Origin: Methanosarcina spelaei
GTDB taxonomy: Archaea > Halobacteriota > Methanosarcinia > Methanosarcinales > Methanosarcinaceae
DNA: 44,111 bases
NCBI RefSeq assembly: GCF_002287235.1
Contig: NZ_LMVP01000113.1
Coordinates: 1 to 44,111 of the forward strand
Direction: 5' to 3'
Shown: positions 17,157 through 25,916 of the stretch, one piece after another
Layout of the letters: each line of letters opens with the position of its first letter
How positions within the stretch are numbered: the stretch's first letter is position 1
Made by a program: the position numbers and the translations under genes
Notes under the pieces: model-generated
The model's input: only the letters and a program-made list of their open reading frames with translations
The model's database searches: none
What the model was told of the DNA's origin: nothing

Positions 17157-18674
17157 ATGCACCCGAAAACTCAACAAATCCTCGAAGTCTTCGAAGAAAT
17201 CAATAAAATCCCGAGACGTTCAAAGCATGAAGAACAGATTTCAACCTGGCTACAGGAGTGGAGTCGGTCCAGAGGTTTTGAGACAAAAACCGATTCTTTA
17301 AACAATGTACTTATCAAAGTTCCTGCAACAGCCGGATATGAGAACTCTACCACATTTATTCTGCAGGGGCATATGGATATGGTCTGCGAGAAATGTAAGG
17401 ATTCCGGACACGACTTTTCCAGAGACCCTATAAGATGCATTTGCGACGGGGACTGGATGCGGGGAGATGGAACTTCCATAGGTGCGGATGATGGAATTGC
17501 CCTTGCACTTGGGCTGGTGCTGGCAGAAGCAGGGGAGAAAGGAGAAATCGGGCATCCTCCACTTGAGCTGCTTTTTACGGTGGACGAGGAAACAGGCTTA
17601 ACAGGAGCAAGAGGACTTGATACTGGCTTTTTTGAAGGAAAAATACTTCTGAACCTTGACTCCGAGGATGAAGGTATTTTTATAATAGGGTGTGCAGGCG
17701 GGCAGAATTCGTTAATTACACTTCCTGTTGAGTGGGAAGAATTTGACTTCAAAAAAGAAGATTTATTCAGGTTTTTCAGACTCTCGGTTGAAGGTCTGGA
17801 AGGTGGACATTCCGGAGTTGAAATCAACAAACAGCGCGCAAACGGGATACAGCTGCTCTTCCTGGCACTGACCGAACTCCGGAAAAAGCTTGGGACAGAA
17901 AATATAAGGCTTGTCCTGATGAACGGAGGAAGCGTCCATAATGCAATTCCCAGTACTGCAGAAGCCTTTGTTGCACTTCACAGGGAAAAACGCGAAAAGG
18001 CCGAAAAAACCGTATCAGATCTCAGGCACGCGTTTAAAGCTGAATATGCAAAAACTGATCCTGGACTTATTTTGAGTCTTGAAGAAATTAATAGAGAAAT
18101 AATCTTTGAAGTTGCAGAAGATAAGATACGTAGAGAGGAAGTGCCTTGTATTAGGGTCTTTTCACCAGAGACCGAAGAAAAACTTGAAAAACTGATTCTG
18201 GGGCTACCTCATGGGGTTTACAGGATGTCGGAAACTATTCAGGGACTCGTCGAAACCTCAAACAATCTTGCAACGGTGCGGACAGTTGAAAACGAAGTGA
18301 TAATTGTATCAAGCCAGCGCAGTTCAAACAATCTCAGACTGGAGAAAATTAGTAAAAAAGTAGAAAACATCGCAAAACTCGCAGGCGCATGGGTTGAACA
18401 TGAACCCAAATATCCTGCCTGGGAACCTGACCTGAAATCTGAACTACTCTTAAAATGCAAGCAAGTTTATACCGAAACTTTTGGGAAAGAACCTGAGGTT
18501 GAAGTAATTCACGCAGGACTTGAATGCGGAATAATCGGCTCGGTGCATGAAGGTATGGAAATGATTTCTTTTGGACCGACGATCAAAGATGCACATTCTC
18601 CTTCGGAAAAAATCTTCATTCCTTCTATTGAGAAAGTCTGGACATTCCTGGAAAACCTGTTTAAAACTTATTGA
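17157..18674 (+). CDS. pepD: Cytosol nonspecific dipeptidase (aminoacyl-histidine dipeptidase)
   Basis: The 505-residue protein has the M20 metallopeptidase signatures. GHMDMV (His72, Asp74) supplies a zinc ligand, GADDGIAL gives the bridging aspartate, and DEETGLTGA carries the catalytic and metal glutamates. The C-terminal half has GGHSGVEI from the lid domain, AGLECGIIG and the final HSPSE zinc ligand. Length and motif spacing fit PepD (M20C), which cleaves Xaa-His and other dipeptides in the cytoplasm. No Shine-Dalgarno is evident before the ATG, so a short leader is possible. Two hairpins follow the gene. Confidence 0.92.
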   Translation: MHPKTQQILEVFEEINKIPRRSKHEEQISTWLQEWSRSRGFETKTDSLNNVLIKVPATAGYENSTTFILQGHMDMVCEKCKDSGHDFSRDPIRCICDGDWMRGDGTSIGADDGIALALGLVLAEAGEKGEIGHPPLELLFTVDEETGLTGARGLDTGFFEGKILLNLDSEDEGIFIIGCAGGQNSLITLPVEWEEFDFKKEDLFRFFRLSVEGLEGGHSGVEINKQRANGIQLLFLALTELRKKLGTENIRLVLMNGGSVHNAIPSTAEAFVALHREKREKAEKTVSDLRHAFKAEYAKTDPGLILSLEEINREIIFEVAEDKIRREEVPCIRVFSPETEEKLEKLILGLPHGVYRMSETIQGLVETSNNLATVRTVENEVIIVSSQRSSNNLRLEKISKKVENIAKLAGAWVEHEPKYPAWEPDLKSELLLKCKQVYTETFGKEPEVEVIHAGLECGIIGSVHEGMEMISFGPTIKDAHSPSEKIFIPSIEKVWTFLENLFKTY

Positions 18675-18750
18675 TAAGGTCCTTTCATCCAGCATGGGCA
18701 GGTATCCACCTGTACTTGAAACTAAAGCCTTTTAAAAAAACTGCTTGCCC

Positions 18751-18850
18751 ACAAGCCTTTTAAAAAAAGGCTTGAGCGAAAAGCACTGCTAACTCAAAAA
18801 CATCATGACAGTGTGGTCACAAGCCTTTTCAAAAAAGGCTTGAGTGAAAA
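18751..18850 (+). terminator. Twin hairpins after pepD
   Basis: CAAGCCTTTT pairs with AAAAGGCTTG at 18752-18774 and again at 18820-18842, each followed by GAGYGAAAA. The two copies are direct repeats 68 bp apart. They probably end the pepD transcript. A half copy (AAGCCTTTTAAAAAAA) precedes them at 18726. Confidence 0.6.
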
Positions 18851-18905
18851 CCCCAAGAAACGTTTAAGTTTGAGTACCTTATCCCCAAACCCTATAGGCG
18901 TGATA

Positions 18906-18969
18906 AACCGGCGCAACGGTTTTGATTAACTGGCGCAACGGTTTTGATTAACCGGCGCAACGGTTGATC
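18906..18969. repeat. 22-bp tandem repeat overlapping the protease stop codon
   Basis: The unit AACCGGCGCAACGGTTTTGA plus TT occurs at 18906-18927, 18928-18949 (one change) and in part from 18950. Each unit carries the palindrome-like CCGGCGCAACGG. The third copy encodes the last residues (TVAPVNQNRCAS) of the minus-strand protease. Confidence 0.9.
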
Positions 18970-19681
18970 GAAAGCCTCGTAATAACCAGATGCCATAAAA
19001 TAATAAAATAAAAGAAAAGAATAACAATACCAGCCCTAGCCTTTCCGAGGAACCTGCAAGAAATGCCAGACAATCCCATAGCCAGTGAATGATGATTAAT
19101 GGAATGACTGTATCGAGGCGAACCCGCAAGGCTACTGCCCAGACTCCAAACATACCTGCAAAAAAAGCCTGGAATGCGCTTGCACTAAAGTCTCCGGTTA
19201 TTAAGCTGTTTAACGTATGAACCGAACCGAAAATAGCTGCTGTGATCCATGCTGCACGCCAGATCCCAAATGATGAAGAGACGCCATAAAACAATACACC
19301 CCGAAACATTAACTCTTCGCTGATACCTACCATCAAGGTGTTTATAATTACAATTAAGAGTACCCGGGTTGACGGCAGGCCTGTAAATAAAACTATCAGT
19401 AGCATGATGAAAAGGAACAGAGCCGGTAATGATAAAAGGCGCAAATTCCGTGAACTATTAGGGCCTTTCCATCCAATCTTATTCCACCAGTTAAAATAGG
19501 TAATTGTTCCGGACAAAAAGATTATTGCAGCAAGCACTCCATAAATAAGCTGACTTTTAACCAGTTCATCAAGTTGAGTAGGCTGGCCTTTAACCTGCAG
19601 CAGTCCTCCTCCTACAACAACAATCAGCCAGATTGTAAAGATCCCAAGTGAAATTGGCCAGGGTTTTCGTGATACATTCAT
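18926..19681 (-). CDS. CPBP-family intramembrane metalloprotease
   Basis: The 251-residue protein has about seven membrane helices and the three CPBP motifs. These are EELMFR (Glu122, Glu123, Arg127), FGSVH (His155) and HWLWD (His199). Together they form the intramembrane metal site of CAAX-type proteases related to Rce1 and bacteriocin-immunity proteins. The start is ATG at 19681, with GGGG nine bases upstream; the longer frame begins with TTG at 19696 inside that site. The C-terminal tail after RGFR is encoded by a tandem DNA repeat and is unlikely to be conserved. The peptide substrate is unknown. Confidence 0.85.
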   Translation of the reverse strand: MNVSRKPWPISLGIFTIWLIVVVGGGLLQVKGQPTQLDELVKSQLIYGVLAAIIFLSGTITYFNWWNKIGWKGPNSSRNLRLLSLPALFLFIMLLIVLFTGLPSTRVLLIVIINTLMVGISEELMFRGVLFYGVSSSFGIWRAAWITAAIFGSVHTLNSLITGDFSASAFQAFFAGMFGVWAVALRVRLDTVIPLIIIHWLWDCLAFLAGSSERLGLVLLFFSFILLFYGIWLLRGFRSTVAPVNQNRCAS

Positions 19682-19991
19682 CTTTGTTTTCCCCAATTTG
19701 ATTTGACAATATCTTTATTGGAGTTTTGTTACTTTCATCAGGGCTATTACTAACACTATTGCCGGAGTAAAATATTCACCAGAGACGGGGTTCGATCAGG
19801 AGGGTGGCGCTTCATCTAAAATCCGACAAGTGGATACCTGAGTCTCAGAAATTGCACAACGTCCAATTTAATTATCAACTTTAATCTGTAATTCGCTACC
19901 GGTAGAAAGCCGACAACATAAAGCATAAATGAATTACCAATAAAAATAGTCAACCAATGATTATTGAGTTGACTACAACTGATGACAATAT
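19682..19991. other. Spacer without recognised genes
   Basis: This 310-bp stretch lies between two minus-strand genes. A short GC-richer segment (19776-19810) contains a GGGGTTCGA that recalls a tRNA T-arm, but no tRNA fold surrounds it. Confidence 0.4.
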
Positions 19992-20688
19992 TTACCACAA
20001 AAATGGAATTAATCTATAACGAACTTTTTGGCAGTATTCTTCATAGCCTGGCAGATTTTTGGATAGAAACTTCTCTTCATCAATAAGTCTCCAGATAATT
20101 ACCAGCGTAAGGGGAATAAATACAAGTAAGCTACGCCACGATCCAAGCGCGAGAGGAGTGCCTAACATTATAATGAGACCACTCACATACAGTGGATGCC
20201 GGACTATACTATACGGTCCGGTTGTTATTATTTTGATCGGCTGTTACTTCAATGATTGCGGATGCAAAGGCATTTTCTCTGAAGACGAGAAAGAGTAAAA
20301 AAAATCCCAGAATCACAAGAATGTCGCCCAGGATGACAATGTAGAACGGAACATGCGACCAACCAAAACGATGGTCAAACGCGGAAATAACGAGAATGGC
20401 AATAAATAATAAGATAACAAAAAAATGTGTAATCTTCTGCGTCTTTTCTTTTTCAGCGCCTGGTCCCGCATTAACCCTACGAGCCAGAAGTTCAGGGTTT
20501 GTTCTCCATAAATAAAAAGTAATTGTCACTGATGATGCGACGTATATAATTGAATAAACCCACGCTTGCCAAAAATTTAATGAACCTGCAGGAGCAAAAA
20601 GGAACAACCCCAGAATGACAATAAGCTCTACAAAGCCAAGCAAAGTTTTTATTTTTAGGTTAGAAGTGGTTGTTTCAGCAGTATTCAT
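19992..20688 (-). pseudogene. Isoprenylcysteine carboxyl methyltransferase-like membrane protein, frameshifted
   Basis: Two minus-strand frames form one gene. The first (20688 to a TAG near 20208) has four membrane helices and ends ASAIIEVTADQNNNNRTV. The second continues with TTGPYSIVRHPLYVSGLIIM and ends with LPGYEEYCQKVRYRLIPFLW. The GPYxxVRHPxY and E-E-x-x-L-x-x-x-x-P-G-Y-x-x-Y motifs define the ICMT/NnrU-like methyltransferase fold, which uses S-adenosylmethionine at the membrane. The frame break is at the A-run near 20231-20236, where one extra or two missing bases would restore DQKIITTGPYS. GGGGAG precedes the ATG by eight bases. This is either a recent pseudogene or a sequencing error. 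Confidence 0.75.
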
Positions 20689-20747
20689 TTAATTAACTCC
20701 CCTCTATTGTGGAAGTTGCAGTTGGTAATTATTTTTAGGATAAGCTT

Positions 20748-21407
20748 TTATTTGGCAATACGTCCTAATACGTAGCTTACAGAGAGAAAAACGGCAATAG
20801 CAAGAACGGCGTAAACTGCAAAAAGCAAAAACGAACCGTACTTATCCAGGATAGGGTTTGCATTATCTATCTGCTCGTTGGTTGGATACATAATATCCTG
20901 CTTGTCGTTGCTGTGATTCAAACCCAGGGCATGCCCCAATTCATGTTTTGCAATGGCAAGCATTGCAGTATCACTATAAGGGATCCATTCCCCCCACTGA
21001 GAATATCCAACTCCGAGCATTATATCTGCGCGTATATATCGCCCGTTGACGATCAATGGAACTGTAGCACCTGCAACTTCAGGAGGAACACCCTGGTCTT
21101 TCTGCAGGTTTTCAACCCATCTTATCCTGATGTCAGCTTTTTCGGAATCCACAATTTCAAAAACGGGAGTATAATCCAGTTTTCCATTTCCTCCTTCTGC
21201 CCAGTAATTCAGAGCTTTTTGTACCTGTGTGTAATAAGTAGGACTATAATGTGGAGGAACACTTTTGTTATCTATATATACAGTGATAGGAGAATGATCC
21301 CAGGGATGGTCTAAGATTCTTGGATAATTAAACTCCGAAGCTGCCGGGTCTACGGGCAAAATAAGTACCATCAACAGCAGTAAAAAGAGCAATCTTACTC
21401 CAGACAT
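20748..21407 (-). CDS. Membrane-anchored matrixin-like metalloprotease
   Basis: The 219-residue protein has an N-terminal signal sequence (hydrophobic 5-19). A zinc-protease domain has KHELGHALGLNHS (His155, Glu156, His159, His165) and the Met-turn IMYP (Met173), the metzincin M10 arrangement. A strong C-terminal helix (FLLFAVYAVLAIAVFLSVSY) anchors it with the catalytic domain outside the cell. The protein has no recognisable prodomain cysteine switch and is short for the family. The physiological substrate is unknown; surface protein turnover is an inference. It is a single gene, with an AT-rich upstream region after 21407. Confidence 0.85.
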   Translation of the reverse strand: MSGVRLLFLLLLMVLILPVDPAASEFNYPRILDHPWDHSPITVYIDNKSVPPHYSPTYYTQVQKALNYWAEGGNGKLDYTPVFEIVDSEKADIRIRWVENLQKDQGVPPEVAGATVPLIVNGRYIRADIMLGVGYSQWGEWIPYSDTAMLAIAKHELGHALGLNHSNDKQDIMYPTNEQIDNANPILDKYGSFLLFAVYAVLAIAVFLSVSYVLGRIAK

Positions 21408-21582
21408 ACTGTTTCGGGTAATATAAATCTGCCTCCATACTATTAGTTAAGTGATCCTGAAAACTTAATACAATATTATGAACAAAATGCACTTAAAAGC
21501 AATTGTTGATTTATACAGACACATAAAGAACAATCTGCAAAGAAGAACGTGAAATAGTCGATCTGACTTCAGTCTCCCTTTT

Positions 21583-22143
21583 TCAGTCTCCCTTTTTGTT
21601 TATTAGCCAGTTTGATTCGCTGTTTACAGAAGTCACTTCACCTATGTTTCTCATTTCTTCCTCATCATTACTTCCTTTTCTAATATGTGAACGCACTTTC
21701 ATAAAGTAAGCAAGAGCTGCGATGGGTAAAGCATAGCCTATTCCATATATTGCTAAATCTGTCTCTTGAGGTTCAAAGATAATACTCAGGAAGTTGACCC
21801 CCAGTACGACCACAGTAAGCCCTACAAGGTTTAATTCTAGTTCTTCAATATTGTTTACTTTCACCCATTCAGGTAAAGGAAGCGGCTGTATAAACAACTG
21901 GTATAACCCGAAAGATGTAAGGAAAAGCACTGTACCGACTAAGAAGAGGTGGACAGTTTCCACAATTTCAACAATAATACTTTTTTCTGGCCCTTCTTCT
22001 GACATTCCGATAATGAGTTCTCCCATGAAATGAATAATATCTATGCCGCCTTTAATGAATAAAACACATGCAGCAATCGCCAATCCTATCACCGGAATCA
22101 ATACGAAAAAACGCATTCCTGCAATAAACCTTACAACTTTCAA
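21583..22143 (-). CDS. YqhA/UPF0114-family membrane protein
   Basis: The 186-residue protein has an N-terminal helix (FFVLIPVIGLAIAACVLFI) and the family core IIVEIVETVHLFLVGTVLFL-TSFGLYQLFI, followed by two more helices. The layout matches UPF0114 (YqhA), a family of unknown function. The C-terminal 40 residues are charged and soluble. The start is TTG at 22143, supported by AAGGAG seven bases upstream; no ATG lies nearby in frame. The 22144-22406 side contains no gene of its own. Confidence 0.82.
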   Translation of the reverse strand: MKVVRFIAGMRFFVLIPVIGLAIAACVLFIKGGIDIIHFMGELIIGMSEEGPEKSIIVEIVETVHLFLVGTVLFLTSFGLYQLFIQPLPLPEWVKVNNIEELELNLVGLTVVVLGVNFLSIIFEPQETDLAIYGIGYALPIAALAYFMKVRSHIRKGSNDEEEMRNIGEVTSVNSESNWLINKKGD

Positions 22144-22406
22144 TGGCAGACTCCTTCTTGCTTTCTCCAGATGAGCAGGATAATTGGTTTCTTTTCTTCC
22201 ATTCTTAACCCCCCAAATAGATTGGTTGATATCTTGAATTAGCGCTTTTAAACAGCCTTCTGAAATTAAATAGAAAAAACTACGAATTTTTATGTTACTA
22301 AACTATGAATTTTTTCTTTTACTCTCAGCTTTACTTCTTTCAAAATCAAACTACAGGTCCGGGCTGCAGCTGAACTCTCTGCTTTATCTGTTTCAGGCTC
22401 CTTCTT

Positions 22407-23708
22407 TCAAATACTTCTTTCTTTTTTTCTTGTGCCATGACAGCGTTTAAACTTTCGTCCACTACCGCAGGGACAGGGATCATTGCGCCCTGCCTGGGAA
22501 AAAGCATCTTCCAGAACCATAACTCTCATAACTTCCAAAGCCGGATAACCCCTGCGAATTAAACCTGTCATTATCTGCATCGGAAAATCAATGTGCTGAA
22601 AGAAAGCTTTCCAGCCCTTACAAAGATAGTTCAGGCCGTTTTCTCCGGCAGAAGTGGTCAGAAAACGGTTCTTTGGGCACTCTCCCTGGCAGGCAAAGAG
22701 CACCTTGCATTCACGGCATACATGAGGCAAAGAGTCACGTTTATCCTGTCCGAACCTGTACTGCTTTTCCGCTGCGGCAAGCTCGCTTATTTCTTTTTTC
22801 ATTATATTCCCTAAAAGGTATTCAGGTTCCACAAAATGGTCACATGAGTAAAGATCCCCATTATGCTCCAGAACAAGCCCTATACCGCATGTTTCTTCAA
22901 AAACGCACATGCCTGAAGGCAGACCAAGCCATTTGCGAGCGGAAGCTTCAAAAGTCTGCACGAATATTTTCCCCACATCGTTTCTAACCCACTCGTCGAA
23001 AATAAGACTCAGAAAACTTCCAAGCTGTTCAGGCTGTACTGAACGGTCTGAGACCGTTTTTCCTCTCTGGTAAAGAGTATGCCCTTCCTCATTGATTCGC
23101 TCTACAACCGGAATAAACTGAATCCAGTCTGTTCCGGCTTCATCCCGCAGGAAGCGATAGACTTCCAGTGGATAGTCAGCGTTAACTCGGTTGACTGTTG
23201 TCAGGACGTTGTATTTCACATCATGTTTTTGCAACAGGCGAAGCCCTTGCATGACCCGGTCAAAAGTCCCCTCTCCTTTTTTGTCCACCCGATATGCATT
23301 GTGCAGTTCACGAGGACCGTCGATGCTGATCCCTATGAGAAAATTGTTTTCCTTAAAAAACCGGCACCATTCATCGTCCAGAAGCGTGCCGTTTGTCTGC
23401 ATTGTGTTTTCGAATACCATACCCGGTTTTCTGTACTTTTCCTGCAGTTTGATTGCACGCTGATAAAAGTCTATTCCCATAAGTGTGGGTTCTCCTCCCT
23501 GCCAGGCAACAGTTACCTGCGAGCTGCGGTGGGCTGTGATAAGCTGCTGGATATAGTTTTCCAGAACTTCATCTGACATTCGGAACCTGCTACCCGAGTA
23601 GAGTGCTTCTTTAGCCAGGAAGAAACAATAGGAGCAGGCAAGGTTGCAGATCGCTCCCGTAGGCTTGGCCAGCAAATGAATTCTGGGAGGCAGATAGTTT
23701 TGTGTCAT
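22407..23708 (-). CDS. Anaerobic sulfatase-maturating radical SAM enzyme with SEC-C tail
   Basis: The 433-residue protein has CNLACSYC (Cys21, Cys25, Cys28) for the radical SAM cluster and GGEPTLMG for S-adenosylmethionine. The SPASM region (CGIGLVLEHNGDLYSCDHFV and CRECKVLFACQGECPKNR) binds two auxiliary clusters. This is the anSME plan. Such enzymes oxidise the active-site Cys or Ser of sulfatases to formylglycine without oxygen. The last 25 residues, NDPCPCGSGRKFKRCHG, form a SEC-C zinc motif. A GGGGGGAAA site precedes the ATG. The gene lies 143 bp downstream of an arylsulfatase remnant on the same strand, its natural partner. Confidence 0.9.
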   Translation of the reverse strand: MTQNYLPPRIHLLAKPTGAICNLACSYCFFLAKEALYSGSRFRMSDEVLENYIQQLITAHRSSQVTVAWQGGEPTLMGIDFYQRAIKLQEKYRKPGMVFENTMQTNGTLLDDEWCRFFKENNFLIGISIDGPRELHNAYRVDKKGEGTFDRVMQGLRLLQKHDVKYNVLTTVNRVNADYPLEVYRFLRDEAGTDWIQFIPVVERINEEGHTLYQRGKTVSDRSVQPEQLGSFLSLIFDEWVRNDVGKIFVQTFEASARKWLGLPSGMCVFEETCGIGLVLEHNGDLYSCDHFVEPEYLLGNIMKKEISELAAAEKQYRFGQDKRDSLPHVCRECKVLFACQGECPKNRFLTTSAGENGLNYLCKGWKAFFQHIDFPMQIMTGLIRRGYPALEVMRVMVLEDAFSQAGRNDPCPCGSGRKFKRCHGTRKKERSI

Positions 23709-23851
23709 TCAGTATTTCCCCCCTGCATCGAAATAACCAGGCTCAACGTACATCACACTCCCGACAAAACAGTTCTGGAGGCTTTATTCGTAATGATTCT
23801 CACCCTTTCTGAAGAACTGGCAGTCCCCTGGCTCCTTGGATGTGTTTCCGT

Positions 23852-24502
23852 TTACTGCCGTGCCATGACCATGCGTGTTTCAGCTTCCTTGTCCTCGATC
23901 AGTTTGCCGCTCACGTCCACGGTCACCCTGTAGATCTTGCCTGTGAACTCAAAAGGAGGCTCGTAATCAGGTGTAACCGGTGATCCGTGAGCTGAGCCGC
24001 AGGTAACCCCGCTGGTTAACCCGAGTACAAGAGGAGTAGTTACAGGGATCTCAGCCTGGCCGACTAATTTCCCGTCTATATAGAGTTGAGCCTTTCCGGG
24101 TGCACCCTTACCGTTAGCAACATCTGGCTTACCTGTCACCTCAAACTCGAAGCGCAGTTGGTGCTGTCCCTCAGGCACATTGTTGAATAATAAATTCTCG
24201 TTGACCGGTACGGTAGAACCACCTTCGGAACTGGCACCATTGTCGGAAATAACCATAATCAAGATGTTTTCAAATTCGCCAATGTCTTTTAGAAACTGCA
24301 GCAACCTGTCTATATGGTAATCGGTGTGTTCCAGAAATCCGACAAAGACTTCCATCATGCGGGCATAGAGCTTCTTTTCTTCATACGAGCTTTCTTCCCT
24401 GAGTCTGACATCCGGGTCATGGCATGATGGTTCAGACTGGTCAAATGTGCGCCCGATTACACCTGGAAAAGTGGTTCCTGGTTTGTATTCTTTAAGCGGC
24501 AT
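23852..24502 (-). CDS. Arylsulfatase remnant with two in-frame internal deletions
   Basis: The open frame of 216 residues begins MPLKEYKPGTTFPGVIGRTF, as in large (about 780-residue) arylsulfatases. It then jumps after DQSEP to HDPDV...EEKKLYARMMEVF. It reads through SDNGASSEGG and VNENLLFNNVPE, then jumps again to GQHQLRFEFEVTGKP and the normal C-terminus. Missing are the N-terminal catalytic block with CxPxR, whose Cys becomes formylglycine, and the central domain. The protein cannot be an active sulfatase. The start at 24502 has GGGAG five bases upstream and the frame is intact, so the deletions were in frame. The family comparison is from memory. Confidence 0.75.
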   Translation of the reverse strand: MPLKEYKPGTTFPGVIGRTFDQSEPSCHDPDVRLREESSYEEKKLYARMMEVFVGFLEHTDYHIDRLLQFLKDIGEFENILIMVISDNGASSEGGSTVPVNENLLFNNVPEGQHQLRFEFEVTGKPDVANGKGAPGKAQLYIDGKLVGQAEIPVTTPLVLGLTSGVTCGSAHGSPVTPDYEPPFEFTGKIYRVTVDVSGKLIEDKEAETRMVMARQ

Positions 24503-24687
24503 TTGTCTCCCTATCAATTTTTGATTTTCTAAAAAATTTATAAAAATAAGGGTGTAGAGAGGAACTGAATTTACTCTGCACCCCCACTCATTTTATTCCC
24601 ACTTATTTTCTTCTTGAATTTTTGTTCTTGGCTTAAACTAAGTTCTAGAAACACGTGTTTCCCAGATTAGCATTTTTCGATCAAATT

Positions 24688-25194
24688 TTAGCGTGCCGGA
24701 GCTGCTTCTTCTTCGGCGAATGTCTCATGCAGCTTTCTCTCTTCTTCTTTGGACAAATTGGTAGCAATGATTTCAAACTTGAACTGTTTCATTGCATCTG
24801 CGACTCTATCTTCTATGGCATCACTGGTCATCAAAAAGAGAGCTGAAGTGCCTTCAGTCACTTTGCTGCGCACTGACTTTATAAAATTTTCATCAATACC
24901 CACATGAGACATGGAACCCATCAGTGCACCCATTGCTGCCCCAACTACCATACCAAATATAGGAATAAAAAAGATCAGGCCAAAAAGTAAACCCCAAAAA
25001 GCTCCACTTAACGCTCCGGCACCTTTTAAATCGCTCAAATGTTTTGTTTTCGGTTTCTTTTTTCCCTCAGGCCAGGTGACTATGGCTGCATCATGCAGAT
25101 TGATCAGTTGCTCTTTGCTTAAATTTTCTATCACCTCAAGAGCTTGTTCAGCACCGTCAGCGGTTTCAAACTTCAGAACTGTTAATGTTGCTAT
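24688..25194 (-). CDS. DUF1269 membrane-hairpin protein, apparent ATA start
   Basis: The 168-residue protein has the DUF1269 core: NLHDAAIVTWPEGKKKPKT, a Gly-rich double helix GAGALSGAFWGLLFGLIFFI and GMVVGAAMGALMGSM, then GTSALFLMTSDAIEDRV. Family members begin MATLTVLKFxTxxGAExAL. Here the matching sequence is ATLTVLKFETADGAEQALEV, and the codon before it (25194-25192) is ATA. GGAGG lies eight bases upstream and a TGA is in frame two codons before. The first standard start (GTG at 25134) would delete 20 conserved residues. Either AUA is used or the start is mutated. Function is unknown; a stress role is often assumed. Confidence 0.8.
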   Translation of the reverse strand: MATLTVLKFETADGAEQALEVIENLSKEQLINLHDAAIVTWPEGKKKPKTKHLSDLKGAGALSGAFWGLLFGLIFFIPIFGMVVGAAMGALMGSMSHVGIDENFIKSVRSKVTEGTSALFLMTSDAIEDRVADAMKQFKFEIIATNLSKEEERKLHETFAEEEAAPAR

Positions 25195-25916
25195 GGTTCA
25201 AACCTCCTTTTATGCGACATATTTGCTGGTTATTATGTTTTCACGTCAGTTCATTAATAGAGGTGAAATCATAATCGCAATTATCGTTTTTTAAGTATTG
25301 AAAAAGCTGGGTTAGTCCTGTCTTCATCCCGGATTACATGTTTTATGCTGTCTTAACATGCAGAAGCACAATAGTCGGGAAAAAACCTGACTTAAATCCC
25401 TCAAGCTTTTTGTGGCAGGGTCAGGGAGCAGCCAGTTTGTTGCAGAAAGCCACCAGTATGATTTTCTTCGTACAGTGTGATCTTGCATATTTCACATGTA
25501 TTGATGTCCTTTCACAGACCAGTGCCGCATCAATTCTGAAGAACTCAATTATTTCGAGTAATGGCAATCGATTTTGTATGACATTTTGTTGTATACATGA
25601 CACTGGACTGTCCAGAGGTAGGCAAATCGATTAAAATTGTTTTTTGAATTCTCTATTTCAACCCGGATGCTGAGATATGTCGAATATCTCTTTACGAAAA
25701 CCTCTTGCAGGAATCTACATGTCAATTTTTATACTGTCAACTCCCCAATAGAACCTTCGAGATTTCCCCAATCTCGGGGTTCAATAAATCACTTTATATA
25801 ATTATTCTTTTATATATTATTCTATGCACGTTGACTTATTTTATCGAGTCTGCTGAGGAGAATTACTCTTTAAAATTAAAAATGTTCTATTCTTTTTGCT
25901 AATCTTATTTCCTTTT
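25195..25916. other. Spacer with no supported gene
   Basis: Frames exist on both strands around 25338-25634, but none has a Shine-Dalgarno, a recognisable motif or gene-like composition. It may hold old IS debris. AT content is highest near 25790-25910. Confidence 0.4.

Noticed and set aside
17171-17830. 219-codon minus-strand frame inside pepD
   Set aside because: It is antisense to a well-supported gene and is Ser/Pro-rich in the way of a shadow frame.
19776-19810. tRNA-like GGGGTTCGA
   Set aside because: No acceptor, D or anticodon stems could be drawn around it.
25338-25634. 98-codon plus-strand frame in the spacer
   Set aside because: There is no ribosome-binding site, odd composition, and an equally long frame on the other strand; no domain is recognisable.
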